A stretch of 64,000 nucleotides of DNA from Rouxiella sp. S1S-2 (GTDB lineage: Bacteria > Pseudomonadota > Gammaproteobacteria > Enterobacterales > Enterobacteriaceae): contig NZ_WFKL01000001.1 in the NCBI RefSeq assembly GCF_009208105.1, positions 4,402,001 to 4,466,000 of the forward strand, read 5' to 3'. This document shows positions 42,310 to 51,296 of the stretch, one piece after another. The stretch's first letter is position 1, and each line of letters opens with the position of its first letter. The translations under genes and the position numbers were made by a program. The notes below the pieces were generated by a model. The model saw nothing but the letters and a program-made list of their open reading frames with translations, did not search any database and had not been told where the DNA came from.

Positions 42310-43551
42310 TTAACGCAGATTTTTCTTCATGAGCGGGAATGACAGCGCTAGCGCAATAATAATCACCAGCACAGTATTGCTCTGAATAAGTACGGTATCT
42401 GCTATTCCAAGGATAAACACCGGCAGCATAATAAATAAGGTACCGTAATTTTCTAACGCCCCTTTACGTAAAGAGAAGTAGAATCCGGCAATAAAGAACA
42501 TCACCAAAGAAACAAAGCCGAAAATCCCCTGTAAAGAGAGGGTTTCGAGTAAATCATTGTGCAAGTGATATATCACATTACGTTTTGCCTCAGGATTACC
42601 TCTTTGGTATTGGTCAATATAATCGATAGCTTTCTTATAACGCTGGTCGGCTGACTGCCCTAAGAAACTCGGTTCAATGCTGTGCGCACCTGCGCTCCAC
42701 ATAGAGAATCTGGCACCGATTGAGGTGTCATTATTCGTGTCGTACTCACTAATTTCAGTACTGATTTGCGAAATACGATCCCAGGCAAGATACACGACCG
42801 AAGAGGCCGAAAGCACGATAACCAACACCAGCGAAAGTTTTATTTTGAGACTTACAGAGCGGTAATAATAGGCAAAAAATAGTGCATAAAGCAGGGGCGC
42901 CAATATTATTGCCGAGCGGGTTTGTGTCATGACAATCATACCCATCGTCGTCAGAAACGCAGCCACCAATAATAATACCGAGATTACTCCGTCTTTGAAG
43001 GCGGCACGGATAGCAACAATCAACACCATCGAATAAATAACCGCAAGATAAGCACCGGTTGTGGCGGCATCTGAGGTCCACTTATCTCTCATCCCTTCCT
43101 TACTGAGTGTTAAATCTCCATGCCAAAGCGACATAAAGAAGCCCAGGAACATAATCACCAGGCTTAACTTAAGAATATTTTGCTTAAGTAAGGTGCGATA
43201 CTGATAAAAATAAAACAGTAAAAAAGCGGCAATCATAAACCGCTTTCCGCCGGTAAAATAATTACTTCGAATATCATTGAACTCTGTATGCTTAAAAATC
43301 AGGCTCCAGGATAAGCGACTGGCTCCGACCAAAAACAGGGTAATAAAGAAAAGTAATGCAGGTTTATCCAGCGACTGTGTGGAACGGTGTTTATAAAAGT
43401 AAATCGCCGTATAGGTAAACGAAATATAGCTCACCAGATAAAAAATCTTTTCGGGATAACCACGAACGAAAAGATCCATCGAGATGGCACAAACCAGCGC
43501 CAAAAAACTCAAATTGTAGATAAAAACGGACTTTTTTGATTCAAGTATCAA
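42310..43551 (-). CDS. O-antigen ligase/polymerase family membrane protein (WaaL-like)
   Basis: About 413 residues with ten or more hydrophobic helices and a large periplasmic loop (ISEYDTNNDTSIGARFSMWSAG through YHLHNDLLETLSLQGIFG), the layout of WaaL/RfaL O-antigen ligases. Family-typical words are MTQTRSAIIL and HNDLLE. Such proteins attach O-antigen to the lipid A core in the periplasm; Wzy-type polymerases share the domain, so ligase is a probable, not proven, role. No ATG is well placed: a TTG at 43551 has an AAGGA site eight bases upstream just after the preceding gene, while an ATG at 43602 would overlap that gene by 40 bases and give 430 residues. Visibly A+T-rich compared with its neighbours. 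Confidence 0.8.
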   Translation of the reverse strand: MILESKKSVFIYNLSFLALVCAISMDLFVRGYPEKIFYLVSYISFTYTAIYFYKHRSTQSLDKPALLFFITLFLVGASRLSWSLIFKHTEFNDIRSNYFTGGKRFMIAAFLLFYFYQYRTLLKQNILKLSLVIMFLGFFMSLWHGDLTLSKEGMRDKWTSDAATTGAYLAVIYSMVLIVAIRAAFKDGVISVLLLVAAFLTTMGMIVMTQTRSAIILAPLLYALFFAYYYRSVSLKIKLSLVLVIVLSASSVVYLAWDRISQISTEISEYDTNNDTSIGARFSMWSAGAHSIEPSFLGQSADQRYKKAIDYIDQYQRGNPEAKRNVIYHLHNDLLETLSLQGIFGFVSLVMFFIAGFYFSLRKGALENYGTLFIMLPVFILGIADTVLIQSNTVLVIIIALALSFPLMKKNLR

Positions 43552-43562
43552 TTTCAAGATCC

Positions 43563-44582
43563 TTACTTGTAATAACGCAGCAGGTAATAGCTGAGGTACC
43601 ATTTAATACCGCTAAAAAAAGCTCGTTCTTTAAAACATAGCTTATACATTTTTTTAGCCTGTTGATCCGTTTTAGGTTTATCAAACGGCAGCGCTGACCA
43701 TGCTGACTGCTCATACAGCTGACGATAATACTGGGTAGCGGCCTGCTTGTTCCACTGCTGCCATGGCTTATCAATACCAGCATAGTGTAAAAACACCGTA
43801 TCTTTATCCGGCATCTGTGCATAATCAGCAGATTGGTGACCCAGCTTAAAAATTTGGTTGTATTTCTGCTCTGCAAAGGTAACCTGACCTTCCAAAACAA
43901 TGTTGAGTGCGTCCTGGTCCATATAGGTAAACTGCTTTCCTCGCGATTCAAGCAAAGAAATAACGCGCTCAGTGACATTGCTTTCTCGCCATCGGTGAGT
44001 ATTTATCAATAAAACGCCAGAATTAAAATAATACCTATATTTCATGGCAAGACTGGCCGCAAGCTGTGATGCTGTATGAGGCTCCTCATTCACCACCACG
44101 GCTATTTTATTTTCGCATTCGGCATGGTCAAACAATGAAATAAAAGGGTTAAGACAGACGATATCGGCGTCCAGATACAGCACATGACTCTCTTCGGATA
44201 AAATGTAAGGTGCGAGAAGTCGATAATATATTGCGTGAGGAAAAGCATCAGTGACATGTAATTCACTGAAGGCTGTTTCAGGAAGGGTGTGAATATGAAC
44301 AACGTGAGTGGAATCTGCCACAATATTATTGAAAAAAGCGGCATACTCATTCCCATTTTCGCGGGTAATAATATGAAAATGAATAGAAATATTTTCGCCA
44401 TTATTAATAATTGATTGAATCGTTAACAACGCATGGCGAGTGAAGCTGCCATCGACGCCAAAAGCAATGTGATATTTCGGTAACTCTTTGTTATTTAACT
44501 CACCAAAATAAACACATTCACTAATATAATCTTTATTGCCTGAAGGATTTTTTAGGAATTGGTCTATTGTTATATTTTTCAT
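43563..44582 (-). CDS. GT8-family LPS core glycosyltransferase (WaaO/WaaJ type)
   Basis: 339-residue cytoplasmic glycosyltransferase of family 8. The nucleotide-sugar and metal-binding DxD is LYLDADIVC; also typical are HIAFGVDGSF at the start of the fold, YFNSGVLLINTHRW and DQDALNIVL, followed by a C-terminal basic tail (RAFFSGIKWYLSYYLLRYYK) that probably contacts the membrane. Relatives add galactose or glucose to the outer LPS core. It is directly followed by the WaaL-like gene, so the pair looks like an LPS-core finishing module placed away from any main waa cluster. A+T-rich. The sugar specificity cannot be read. Confidence 0.85.
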   Translation of the reverse strand: MKNITIDQFLKNPSGNKDYISECVYFGELNNKELPKYHIAFGVDGSFTRHALLTIQSIINNGENISIHFHIITRENGNEYAAFFNNIVADSTHVVHIHTLPETAFSELHVTDAFPHAIYYRLLAPYILSEESHVLYLDADIVCLNPFISLFDHAECENKIAVVVNEEPHTASQLAASLAMKYRYYFNSGVLLINTHRWRESNVTERVISLLESRGKQFTYMDQDALNIVLEGQVTFAEQKYNQIFKLGHQSADYAQMPDKDTVFLHYAGIDKPWQQWNKQAATQYYRQLYEQSAWSALPFDKPKTDQQAKKMYKLCFKERAFFSGIKWYLSYYLLRYYK

Positions 44583-44731
44583 CGCTAATCTTCAGAGCAC
44601 TTAACTTGGCTGTATTTTACGAATAATAACATGGCTCTAAGGGCAATACGAGTCAGGAAATGTAGCTGTTTAAATTTTGTATAAATTCAACTCTTTCGGC
44701 ATCGATTGACGTGGGTAAATGAAGGCCGCTT

Positions 44732-45799
44732 TTAATGATGCCTTTCCTGCCGCCATTGGCGAGGGCTTAGGCCAAACCAGCGGCGAAATGCGCGTGAAAA
44801 TGCGCTAACTTCAGAATAGCCCAACAGCAGCGCCATCTCAGAGATAGGTAACTGTTGCTGCTGTAGATAATGCGTCGCCAACTCGCAGCGCACCTTGTCC
44901 ACCAGCACGGTAAAAGTCAGGTTTTGCTCGCGCAACCTACGCTGTAACGAACTCGGTGACATGCCCATTTTATCCGCGACATCGTCCAGAACAGGTTCAC
45001 CCCGCGTTAGAACCTGCCTGACTTGCGAGCGTGCACGGTCCACAATCGACTGCTGCGAAAGATTATCGACGTTTAAACGGCGGATAGCATCCTGCATCAC
45101 CAACAGCAGTGTTTGATCTTGTTCAGGCATCGATCGTTGCAGACTGCTTTTACCGATCAGCAGCGAATTGTAAGGTTGGTCAAAGTAGACCGGTGCATCA
45201 AACGCCTTACAGTGCTCGTGCCAATGCTCAGGACGCGGATGTTCAAAATGCACTTCGCGCGGCGCCCAATTCTTGCCTAAACCATGGCGCAGCAGGTTCA
45301 GGATCATCCCCAATGTCAACTCAGCGTCCTGACGCTTACTCAGAATTCCACCGTGACGCACCTGGTAGTCAAAGCGGTAATACTCACCTTTGTCTACCAA
45401 ACGTGTCAAAGTATTATGTTGATGAAAAGGAAAGGCATTAACCACATTGTGCAACGCAGTTTCTGCCGAGGATGAACAGAGACCGATGTAACCGATTAGG
45501 CCTAATGACTGTGGTTTGAACTGCTTGCCGTAATGCAAACCGAAGTTATCACAACCTGACTGCCTGGCCGCTTCTTCAAGCACCTGACAATAGTTAGTCA
45601 GGCCCAGACTAAGCGTAGGTCGTTGTAAAAGCTCGGGATCGATATGGCAGATCCCCAACACGCGATCCACATCGGCGCCTTTGCTAATAATAAAATCACT
45701 CAATCCACTGGCCGCAGCGGCTAACACTCCGCGATTGCTATTCATATCAGCATCGGTCTGGCCAAAGATCATTGACTGCCGTAATACGTCTGTCTGCAT
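44732..45799 (-). CDS. AraC-family regulator with arabinose-binding-like N-terminal domain
   Basis: 355 residues. The N-terminal half has the PF12625-type ligand domain (QSLGLIGYIGLCSSSAETALHNVV), the C-terminal 85 residues the two helix-turn-helix units of AraC (LDDVADKMGMSPSSLQRRL and ISEMALLLGYSEVSAFSRAFRRWFGLSP). Regulators of this type (for example OruR, ArgR of Pseudomonas) usually activate adjacent amino-acid or amine catabolic genes. It lies downstream of the kinase gene in the same direction, so it is the natural regulator of the amino-alcohol module, perhaps acting at the TTGAC-rich kinase/phospho-lyase promoter region. Effector unknown. Confidence 0.85.
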   Translation of the reverse strand: MQTDVLRQSMIFGQTDADMNSNRGVLAAAASGLSDFIISKGADVDRVLGICHIDPELLQRPTLSLGLTNYCQVLEEAARQSGCDNFGLHYGKQFKPQSLGLIGYIGLCSSSAETALHNVVNAFPFHQHNTLTRLVDKGEYYRFDYQVRHGGILSKRQDAELTLGMILNLLRHGLGKNWAPREVHFEHPRPEHWHEHCKAFDAPVYFDQPYNSLLIGKSSLQRSMPEQDQTLLLVMQDAIRRLNVDNLSQQSIVDRARSQVRQVLTRGEPVLDDVADKMGMSPSSLQRRLREQNLTFTVLVDKVRCELATHYLQQQQLPISEMALLLGYSEVSAFSRAFRRWFGLSPRQWRQERHH

Positions 45800-45986
45800 T
45801 TAGGCTTCCATTTTCATTTGATAAGTCTGCTTGACAGCAACAGGTGATCGACTTCATCTGTGTAGCAATTTCCATACCATCATCGACACTAGGTAGGAAA
45901 AAAGAGAGTGCTATCAAGTAATTGGCCTAAATAAAGCCAGGAAGACAAGCAGAGACGGGGCTTATATACGCATCAAGTTAAGGAAA

Positions 45987-46011
45987 CACTGCACGTAAAC
46001 CGTGCAGTGTG
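45987..46011 (-). terminator. Hairpin after the kinase gene
   Basis: CACTGCACG and CGTGCAGTG pair around a five-base loop, followed on the minus strand by TTTCCTT. It lies 12 bases past the kinase stop and may limit read-through into the AraC gene. Confidence 0.6.
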
Positions 46012-46022
46012 GTGGAAAATAG

Positions 46023-47033
46023 CTAGCTTACCGGCAGCGCACACTCTTCGGTTTCGAGATAGGCCTGACACAATTTCACACTGTCGGCGACCCATTCTCC
46101 CCCAAGGCTGACAGCCATATCAGTGGTGGCATGCGAACCCACCCAGGCCAGCAGTTGAATACGACGTTGGATAATCATCGTTGGGATCACCGCTAAATCC
46201 TCTTCACTTAGCGGACAAATGCGCTGATAACCCGCCAGCCAGTGCTCGACCCACTCCTGCGCCCGCGGATGATGTTCAACAAAACTTATCGCCGCAGCGG
46301 CATCATGCATGTACCAGCCCATTCCACAATCGTCAAAGTCGATCACGCGCGTTTCCCCTTTGTGCAGTAGGAGGTTGGTCAGACGAAGATCCGCATGGAT
46401 AAGCCCGTAGCGCTGCGTGCTTTTGCCATAGCGGTCTAAAATACGGCTGACTCGACTCAGTGTTTGTTCGACAATCAATCTGTCTTGCGGCTGTAAACCC
46501 GGTGCATCCTGCCACCTTCCCCAATGGCCCTGCGCGCCAATCATCGTTTGATGATCCCAGACGATGCGCGCAAAGCCGGCGGGTTTTTGCCAGCGCCGAC
46601 TGTGTTGATGCAGCCGGGCCGTCACTTCACCCAATTGTGCAAACGCGCGTGGGTCCACCTCGGTAGTCGGCATTTCTCCCTCAATCCATTTGAAAAGCAC
46701 CACGTGGCGGCTTTCATTGGCATTCAAAGCCAGCGTTTGCACACGTGCGCCGCTGAGTGTGACCAGCGCTTCCGGCACCTGAATACCGGTTTCTCTTAAA
46801 CTGTCGAGCCAAGCCAGCTCACTTTCAATTTCATGATGTTGATGGTAATTGTCGCGGTGTACGCGCAGTGCCAGGCGATTTCCATCGGCCTGTCGCACCA
46901 GAAAAGTGGCATTTTCGGAACGGCAAATAAGGGAAAGTTCCCCCCGCATTGCATCGGGATAGTTTTTCAGCGCCAGGTCAGCGAGCTGGTGCAGGCTGGC
47001 GTTGTCCAGGGTATCAGACTGTTTTGCATTCAT
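46023..47033 (-). CDS. APH-fold phosphotransferase, probable amino-alcohol (ethanolamine-type) kinase
   Basis: 336-residue cytoplasmic kinase of the aminoglycoside phosphotransferase/choline kinase fold. The catalytic loop LIHADLRLTNLL has His213, Asp215 and Asn220, and the metal-binding aspartate is in VIDFDD (residues 230-235). The start ATG 47033 has GGAG eight bases upstream; an ATG 18 bases earlier is less likely. It is divergent from a class III PLP gene that resembles ethanolamine-phosphate phospho-lyase. The same pairing of an APH-fold kinase with a PLP phospho-lyase is known for hydroxylysine and ethanolamine degradation, so this protein most likely phosphorylates the amino alcohol first. 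An antibiotic-resistance or homoserine-kinase role is less likely from context. Confidence 0.75.
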   Translation of the reverse strand: MNAKQSDTLDNASLHQLADLALKNYPDAMRGELSLICRSENATFLVRQADGNRLALRVHRDNYHQHHEIESELAWLDSLRETGIQVPEALVTLSGARVQTLALNANESRHVVLFKWIEGEMPTTEVDPRAFAQLGEVTARLHQHSRRWQKPAGFARIVWDHQTMIGAQGHWGRWQDAPGLQPQDRLIVEQTLSRVSRILDRYGKSTQRYGLIHADLRLTNLLLHKGETRVIDFDDCGMGWYMHDAAAAISFVEHHPRAQEWVEHWLAGYQRICPLSEEDLAVIPTMIIQRRIQLLAWVGSHATTDMAVSLGGEWVADSVKLCQAYLETEECALPVS

Positions 47034-47100
47034 CAGGGTCACTCCAGGCAAGGTGATTAGGGCTTGTGCTATCAGAATGAAAGCGTCGACCGTTCTGCGC

Positions 47101-47198
47101 TTGACTCAGGAGGACCCATTGTTGACTTCAGGCAGTCAAAATGCCGGTAAGAAGGTCAACTTGACTTTGGCGTGCAGGGTTGAGCGCTCTAGGGTCAA
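47101..47198. promoter_or_regulatory. Cluster of TTGAC/GTCAA half-sites in the divergent promoter region
   Basis: Six copies in under 100 bases: TTGAC at 47101, 47122 and 47161; GTCAA at 47135, 47155 and 47194. Two pairs are arranged as inverted repeats (TTGAC-n8-GTCAA at 47122-47139; GTCAA-n1-TTGAC at 47155-47165). They fill the 269-base gap between the divergent kinase and phospho-lyase genes and are candidate binding sites for the AraC-family regulator nearby. Confidence 0.5.
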
Positions 47199-47302
47199 GT
47201 TTTGTGGCGTTGTGAGGTGCATTATCGAGACAACTTCACTTACCGTCTGGCGTGAGTCAGCCGAAACAAAACTTGGCCCCACCCGTTAGGAGATAACCTA
47301 CC

Positions 47303-48616
47303 ATGTTGAAAACCAATGCTTTTGATGCCGCCGCCAGCGAAAATGTATCCCCGGCAGCACGTGAGATGATTGAACGCCGTCGTCGCCTGCTCGGTCCTGC
47401 CTATCAGCTGTTTTACAAAAATCCGGTGCATCTGGTGCGGGGAGAAGGCGTATGGGTTTTTGACGCCGCAGGCAAAAAGTATCTTGACGTCTACAACAAC
47501 GTGCCTTCAGTGGGCCACTGCCATCCCTACGTGCTGGAAGCGCTTATCCGCCAAGCTTCAACGCTGAACACCCACACGCGCTATCTGCATGACAATGTGC
47601 TTAATTTCGCCGAAAAACTGGTATCAACCATGCCGCCGGAGCTGAGTCAGGTGATGTTCACCTGTACCGGCAGTGAGGCAAACGATCTGGCGCTGCGCAT
47701 TGCTGAAGATTTCACCGGCGGGACTGGCGTTATCATCACTGAATTCAGCTACCACGGCATGACCAAGGCGATTGCCGGGCTTTCGGCTTCAATGGGGCCT
47801 TACGTCAAAATCAACGGCGATGCTCGTGTTATTCCGGCTCCTGTACATAACCCTGCTAATCCGGCGGCAGTAGGCAAAAAATTTGCCGCTGACGTACGCG
47901 CGGCACTGGCCGACATGCGCCGCCACGGCATCAAGCCTGCGGCGCTAATGATTGACACCTTCTTTACCAGCGACGGCGGATTCTTTGACCCCGCAGGTTT
48001 CCTGAAAGAGGCTATCGACGAAATTCACAAAGCGGGTGCGCTGTATATCGCCGATGAAGTTCAACCCGGCTATGGTCGCTCGGGTGAGCACATGTGGGGC
48101 TTCCAGCGTCACGGCGTGCTGCCGGACATCGTCAGCCTCGGCAAGCCCATGGGCAACGGTCACCCGATGGCGGGTATCACCATTAAGCCACACATTCTTG
48201 AGCGTTTCGGCAATGAATCGAGCTATTTCAACACTTTCGGGGGCAACACTGTGTCTTCGGCGGTCGGTCTGGCAGTGCTTGAAGTGATTGAGCAGGAGGC
48301 GCTTATTCCAAGCGTGGGCCGTGCGGGTAAAGCGATTCTTGACGGTATCAGTGAGCTATCAACCCGTTTCTCGGCGATCGGCAGCGTGCGCGGCGCGGGT
48401 TTGTTTGTCAGCGTCGACTTCACCACCGCCGAGGGTGAACCGGACTCCGCAACGGCATTGGCCGTCGTTAACGCTCTGCGCGACGAGGGCGTGTTGATAG
48501 GTGCATCCGGCCCGCACGCCAATATCCTCAAAATTCGTCCTCCATTAGTATTTACCGCCGAGCACAGCCAAATTCTGGTCGAAAGCCTGGAAAAAGTGCT
48601 CAGCAAGATGTTCTAA
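47303..48616 (+). CDS. Class III PLP enzyme, probable ethanolamine-phosphate-type phospho-lyase
   Basis: 437 residues of the class III aminotransferase fold. The PLP lysine is Lys281 in LGKPMGNGHP, with the cofactor aspartate Asp251 in IADEVQPGYGR and GSEAND at 123-128. The words LFYKNPVHLVRGEG, RYLHDN (93-98), GNGHP and SSYFNTFGGNTVS are those of the AGXT2L/ETNPPL branch, whose members eliminate phosphate from phosphoethanolamine or phosphohydroxylysine instead of transaminating. Product from phosphoethanolamine would be acetaldehyde, ammonia and phosphate. It is followed by an Eat-type permease and faces the kinase, consistent with an import-phosphorylate-eliminate route. A true aminotransferase cannot be excluded by sequence alone. 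Confidence 0.78.
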   Translation: MLKTNAFDAAASENVSPAAREMIERRRRLLGPAYQLFYKNPVHLVRGEGVWVFDAAGKKYLDVYNNVPSVGHCHPYVLEALIRQASTLNTHTRYLHDNVLNFAEKLVSTMPPELSQVMFTCTGSEANDLALRIAEDFTGGTGVIITEFSYHGMTKAIAGLSASMGPYVKINGDARVIPAPVHNPANPAAVGKKFAADVRAALADMRRHGIKPAALMIDTFFTSDGGFFDPAGFLKEAIDEIHKAGALYIADEVQPGYGRSGEHMWGFQRHGVLPDIVSLGKPMGNGHPMAGITIKPHILERFGNESSYFNTFGGNTVSSAVGLAVLEVIEQEALIPSVGRAGKAILDGISELSTRFSAIGSVRGAGLFVSVDFTTAEGEPDSATALAVVNALRDEGVLIGASGPHANILKIRPPLVFTAEHSQILVESLEKVLSKMF

Positions 48617-48730
48617 AACAATCACAAAGTAGCAAAAGTGAATTTTACGGCACCGCGTTGATGATGATGCGCGCCGTTTTCACCGCCAGATCTGGCGGGG
48701 GTGCTGTTCATTAATCCTCAGGAGTACAAC

Positions 48731-50095
48731 ATGACAACACAGCTTAAACCGACGCTGGGCACTCTGCACCTTTGGGCCATTGCCGTGGGATTGGTTATTT
48801 CTGGTGAGTATTTTGGCTGGAGCTATGGCTGGGGCGTCGCCGGAACGCTCGGATTTTTAGTGACCACACTGATGGTTGCCACTATGTACACCTGCTTTAT
48901 CTTTAGCTTTACCGAATTGACCACGGCTATTCCGCACGCCGGTGGCCCGTTCGCCTATAGCCGCCGCGCCTTTGGTGAAACCGGCGGGTTGATAGCCGGC
49001 ATGGCGACGCTGATTGAATTTGTATTTGCTCCACCGGCGATTGCCTTGGCGATTGGTGCCTACCTCAACGTACAGTTTCCGGACCTTAATCCCAAAGTGG
49101 CCGCGCTGGGTGCTTATATCATCTTTATGGTGATGAATATTTTGGGCGTTAAACTCGCCGCACTGTTTGAACTGGTGGTCACCGTGCTGGCGGTGCTTGA
49201 ACTGTTAGTCTTTATGGGCGTAGTGGCGCCGGGCTTTAGCTTCAGCAACTTCGTACTTAACGGCTGGTCTGGCGGCGAACATTTCGGCCTGCCGGCTGTA
49301 TCCGGTATTTTTGCTGCTATCCCCTTTGCTATCTGGTTTTTCCTGGCGATTGAAGGCGCTGCCATGGCCGCGGAAGAAGCCAAAGACCCAAAGCGTACTA
49401 TTCCTAAAGCCTATGTCAGCGGTATTTTAACGCTCGTCGTACTGGCCATCGGCGTAATGATTATGGCTGGAGGCGCCGGGGACTGGAGCAAGCTTGCCAA
49501 CATCAACGATCCGCTGCCGCAGGCGATGAAAATGGTGGTCGGTGAACACTCTAACTGGATGCACATGCTGGTCTGGATTGGGCTGTTTGGCCTCGTTGCC
49601 AGCTTCCACGGCATTATTTTAGGCTATTCACGCCAGTTTTTTGCCCTTGCCCGCGCGGGGTATCTGCCTGAAGGACTGGCGAAACTCTCTCGTTTCCAAA
49701 CGCCGCACCGTGCGATTATTCTTGGCGGTGTGATTGGTATCGCCGCTATATTCAGCGACGGCGTGGTCAATCTGCAGGGCATGTCACTGACCGCGGCAAT
49801 GATAACAATGGCGGTATTCGGTGCCATCGTGATGTACATCATGAGCATGCTTAGCCTGTTCAGACTGCGCAAAACTGCGCCGGAGATGGCACGCAGTTTC
49901 CGGGCACCGGGTTATCCTGTGGTGCCTGCCATCGCCCTGATTCTGGCGATAGTCTGCCTGATTGCCATGGTCTGGTTCAATTTGGAAATTGCCGGTATTT
50001 TTGTGGTGTTCATGCTGGTTGCCTATCTCTATTTTGCAGCAACCAAGGCGCAGCGCGATGCCGCCGCACCTGACGCCATGCTTTCGGGAGAGTAA
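48731..50095 (+). CDS. eat: Ethanolamine permease-like APC transporter
   Basis: 454-residue inner-membrane carrier with about twelve helices, of the ethanolamine permease branch of the APC superfamily. Typical words: LWAIAVGLVISGEYFGWSYGWG, PHAGGPFAYSRRAFG, IWFFLAIEGAAMAAEEAKDPKRTIP and GLVASFHGIILGYSRQ. The ATG at 48731 has an AGGAG site seven bases upstream; the frame's earlier start is not needed. It lies 114 bases downstream of the phospho-lyase gene and is the clearest pointer to ethanolamine or a similar amino alcohol as the substrate of the module. The symbol is by family resemblance. Confidence 0.85.
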   Translation: MTTQLKPTLGTLHLWAIAVGLVISGEYFGWSYGWGVAGTLGFLVTTLMVATMYTCFIFSFTELTTAIPHAGGPFAYSRRAFGETGGLIAGMATLIEFVFAPPAIALAIGAYLNVQFPDLNPKVAALGAYIIFMVMNILGVKLAALFELVVTVLAVLELLVFMGVVAPGFSFSNFVLNGWSGGEHFGLPAVSGIFAAIPFAIWFFLAIEGAAMAAEEAKDPKRTIPKAYVSGILTLVVLAIGVMIMAGGAGDWSKLANINDPLPQAMKMVVGEHSNWMHMLVWIGLFGLVASFHGIILGYSRQFFALARAGYLPEGLAKLSRFQTPHRAIILGGVIGIAAIFSDGVVNLQGMSLTAAMITMAVFGAIVMYIMSMLSLFRLRKTAPEMARSFRAPGYPVVPAIALILAIVCLIAMVWFNLEIAGIFVVFMLVAYLYFAATKAQRDAAAPDAMLSGE

Positions 50096-50129
50096 AGGCC
50101 CTTGGCTTGTTTTAGATGTTAACCTTCTG

Positions 50130-50166
50130 AACATGGCCTGCAGACGATGCAGGCCATCTTTTATTT
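50130..50166. terminator. Terminator between the permease and mak
   Basis: ATGGCCTGCA and TGCAGGCCAT pair around a five-base loop, followed by CTTTTATTT, between two convergent genes. Confidence 0.88.
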
Positions 50167-50177
50167 CTTTCAGTCAA

Positions 50178-51098
50178 TTACAGAGAAAAGCGGTCCTGCG
50201 GCCACAGCCACGCAGCGCCGCGTACGCCGCTAGAGTCACCGTGAACAGCCTTGAGAACCGGTGTTTCGCACTCGCCGCCAAACACCCATTGCCGGATGAG
50301 CAGAGGCAAGGTGCTATAGAGCCTGTCGACATTACTCATTCCACCACCAAGCACCACCACGTCGGGGTCTAGAATGTTAATAATATTGGCCAACGCCTTG
50401 GCCAGTCGGCGCTCATAGCGGCCAAGTGCCAGCTCGGCAACCGGGTCTTCGTCATCGACCAGCTTGATGATTTCGGCCCCCGTCAGGCGCTGGCCGGACA
50501 GGCGGAAGTAGTCCTCGGCAAAACCAGTGCCTGATACAAAAGTCTCGATGCACCCCGATTTACCGCAATAACACGGCACTTCCTGCTGGAAACGAAACTC
50601 GTCTTCGTCCAACCAAGGCAGTGGATTGTGTCCCCATTCTCCGGCAATACCGTTGCCGCCCGCGTGCGCCGCGCCGTCAAGCGCAACGCCGGCGCCACAG
50701 CCGGTGCCGATAATCACCGCAAAGACCGTTTTTTTGCCCGCCCCCGCGCCGTCGGTAGCCTCAGAGACGGCAAAACAGTTGGCATCGTTGGCGATACGCA
50801 CTTCACGTCCGAGCAGCAGCGAGAGGTCCTCGTCCAGCGATTGTCCATTCAACCACACAGAATTGGCATTCTTAACTTTGCCCGTAAACGGCGAAAGCGT
50901 GCCGGGAATGCCCAACCCAATGCTGCCATGATGGCCGGTGGCCTGTTCGGCGTCGTCAACGAGTCCTTTAATCGCTTTAAGCGTGCGCTCATAGTCATTA
51001 CGCGGGGTGTCTACGCGCTTGCGAAACAGCTCATGACCTTCATCAGACAGTGCGATCACTTCAATTTTAGTGCCACCGAGATCGATACCAATACGCAC
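50178..51098 (-). CDS. mak: Fructokinase (ROK family)
   Basis: 306 residues (302 in E. coli Mak), phosphorylates fructose and other hexoses with ATP. ROK features: ATP-binding [14 protein letters not shown], the catalytic region [23 protein letters not shown], the zinc site with His in EWGHNPLPW and the [12 protein letters not shown] cysteines. Divergent from rdgC, as in E. coli. Confidence 0.95.
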   Translation of the reverse strand: MRIGIDLGGTKIEVIALSDEGHELFRKRVDTPRNDYERTLKAIKGLVDDAEQATGHHGSIGLGIPGTLSPFTGKVKNANSVWLNGQSLDEDLSLLLGREVRIANDANCFAVSEATDGAGAGKKTVFAVIIGTGCGAGVALDGAAHAGGNGIAGEWGHNPLPWLDEDEFRFQQEVPCYCGKSGCIETFVSGTGFAEDYFRLSGQRLTGAEIIKLVDDEDPVAELALGRYERRLAKALANIINILDPDVVVLGGGMSNVDRLYSTLPLLIRQWVFGGECETPVLKAVHGDSSGVRGAAWLWPQDRFSL

Positions 51099-51296
51099 AA
51101 GATTTCTCCATTGCCGGTTATTTTTATTTCTTAAGTCTATAACAATATTGGCTGAATGAAGGGTTAAGCGCTCCTAAAAGGCTTCCCGCACACTCGCTCA
51201 TTTTTCTTAAGGACTGATGACGCTCAATTGGTTATCATGCCGCCCTGCTTACCATTTATTTGCACGCCACGAGCGTGACGAGACAGGGATAACATC

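Noticed and set aside
46023..47033. APH-fold kinase as an aminoglycoside resistance gene
   Set aside because: Chromosomal metabolic context and the pairing with a PLP phospho-lyase make a metabolic kinase far more likely.
47303..48616. Class III PLP gene as an ordinary omega-amino acid or ornithine aminotransferase
   Set aside because: Its distinctive words and its kinase and Eat-permease neighbours fit the phospho-lyase branch better; kept only as an alternative.
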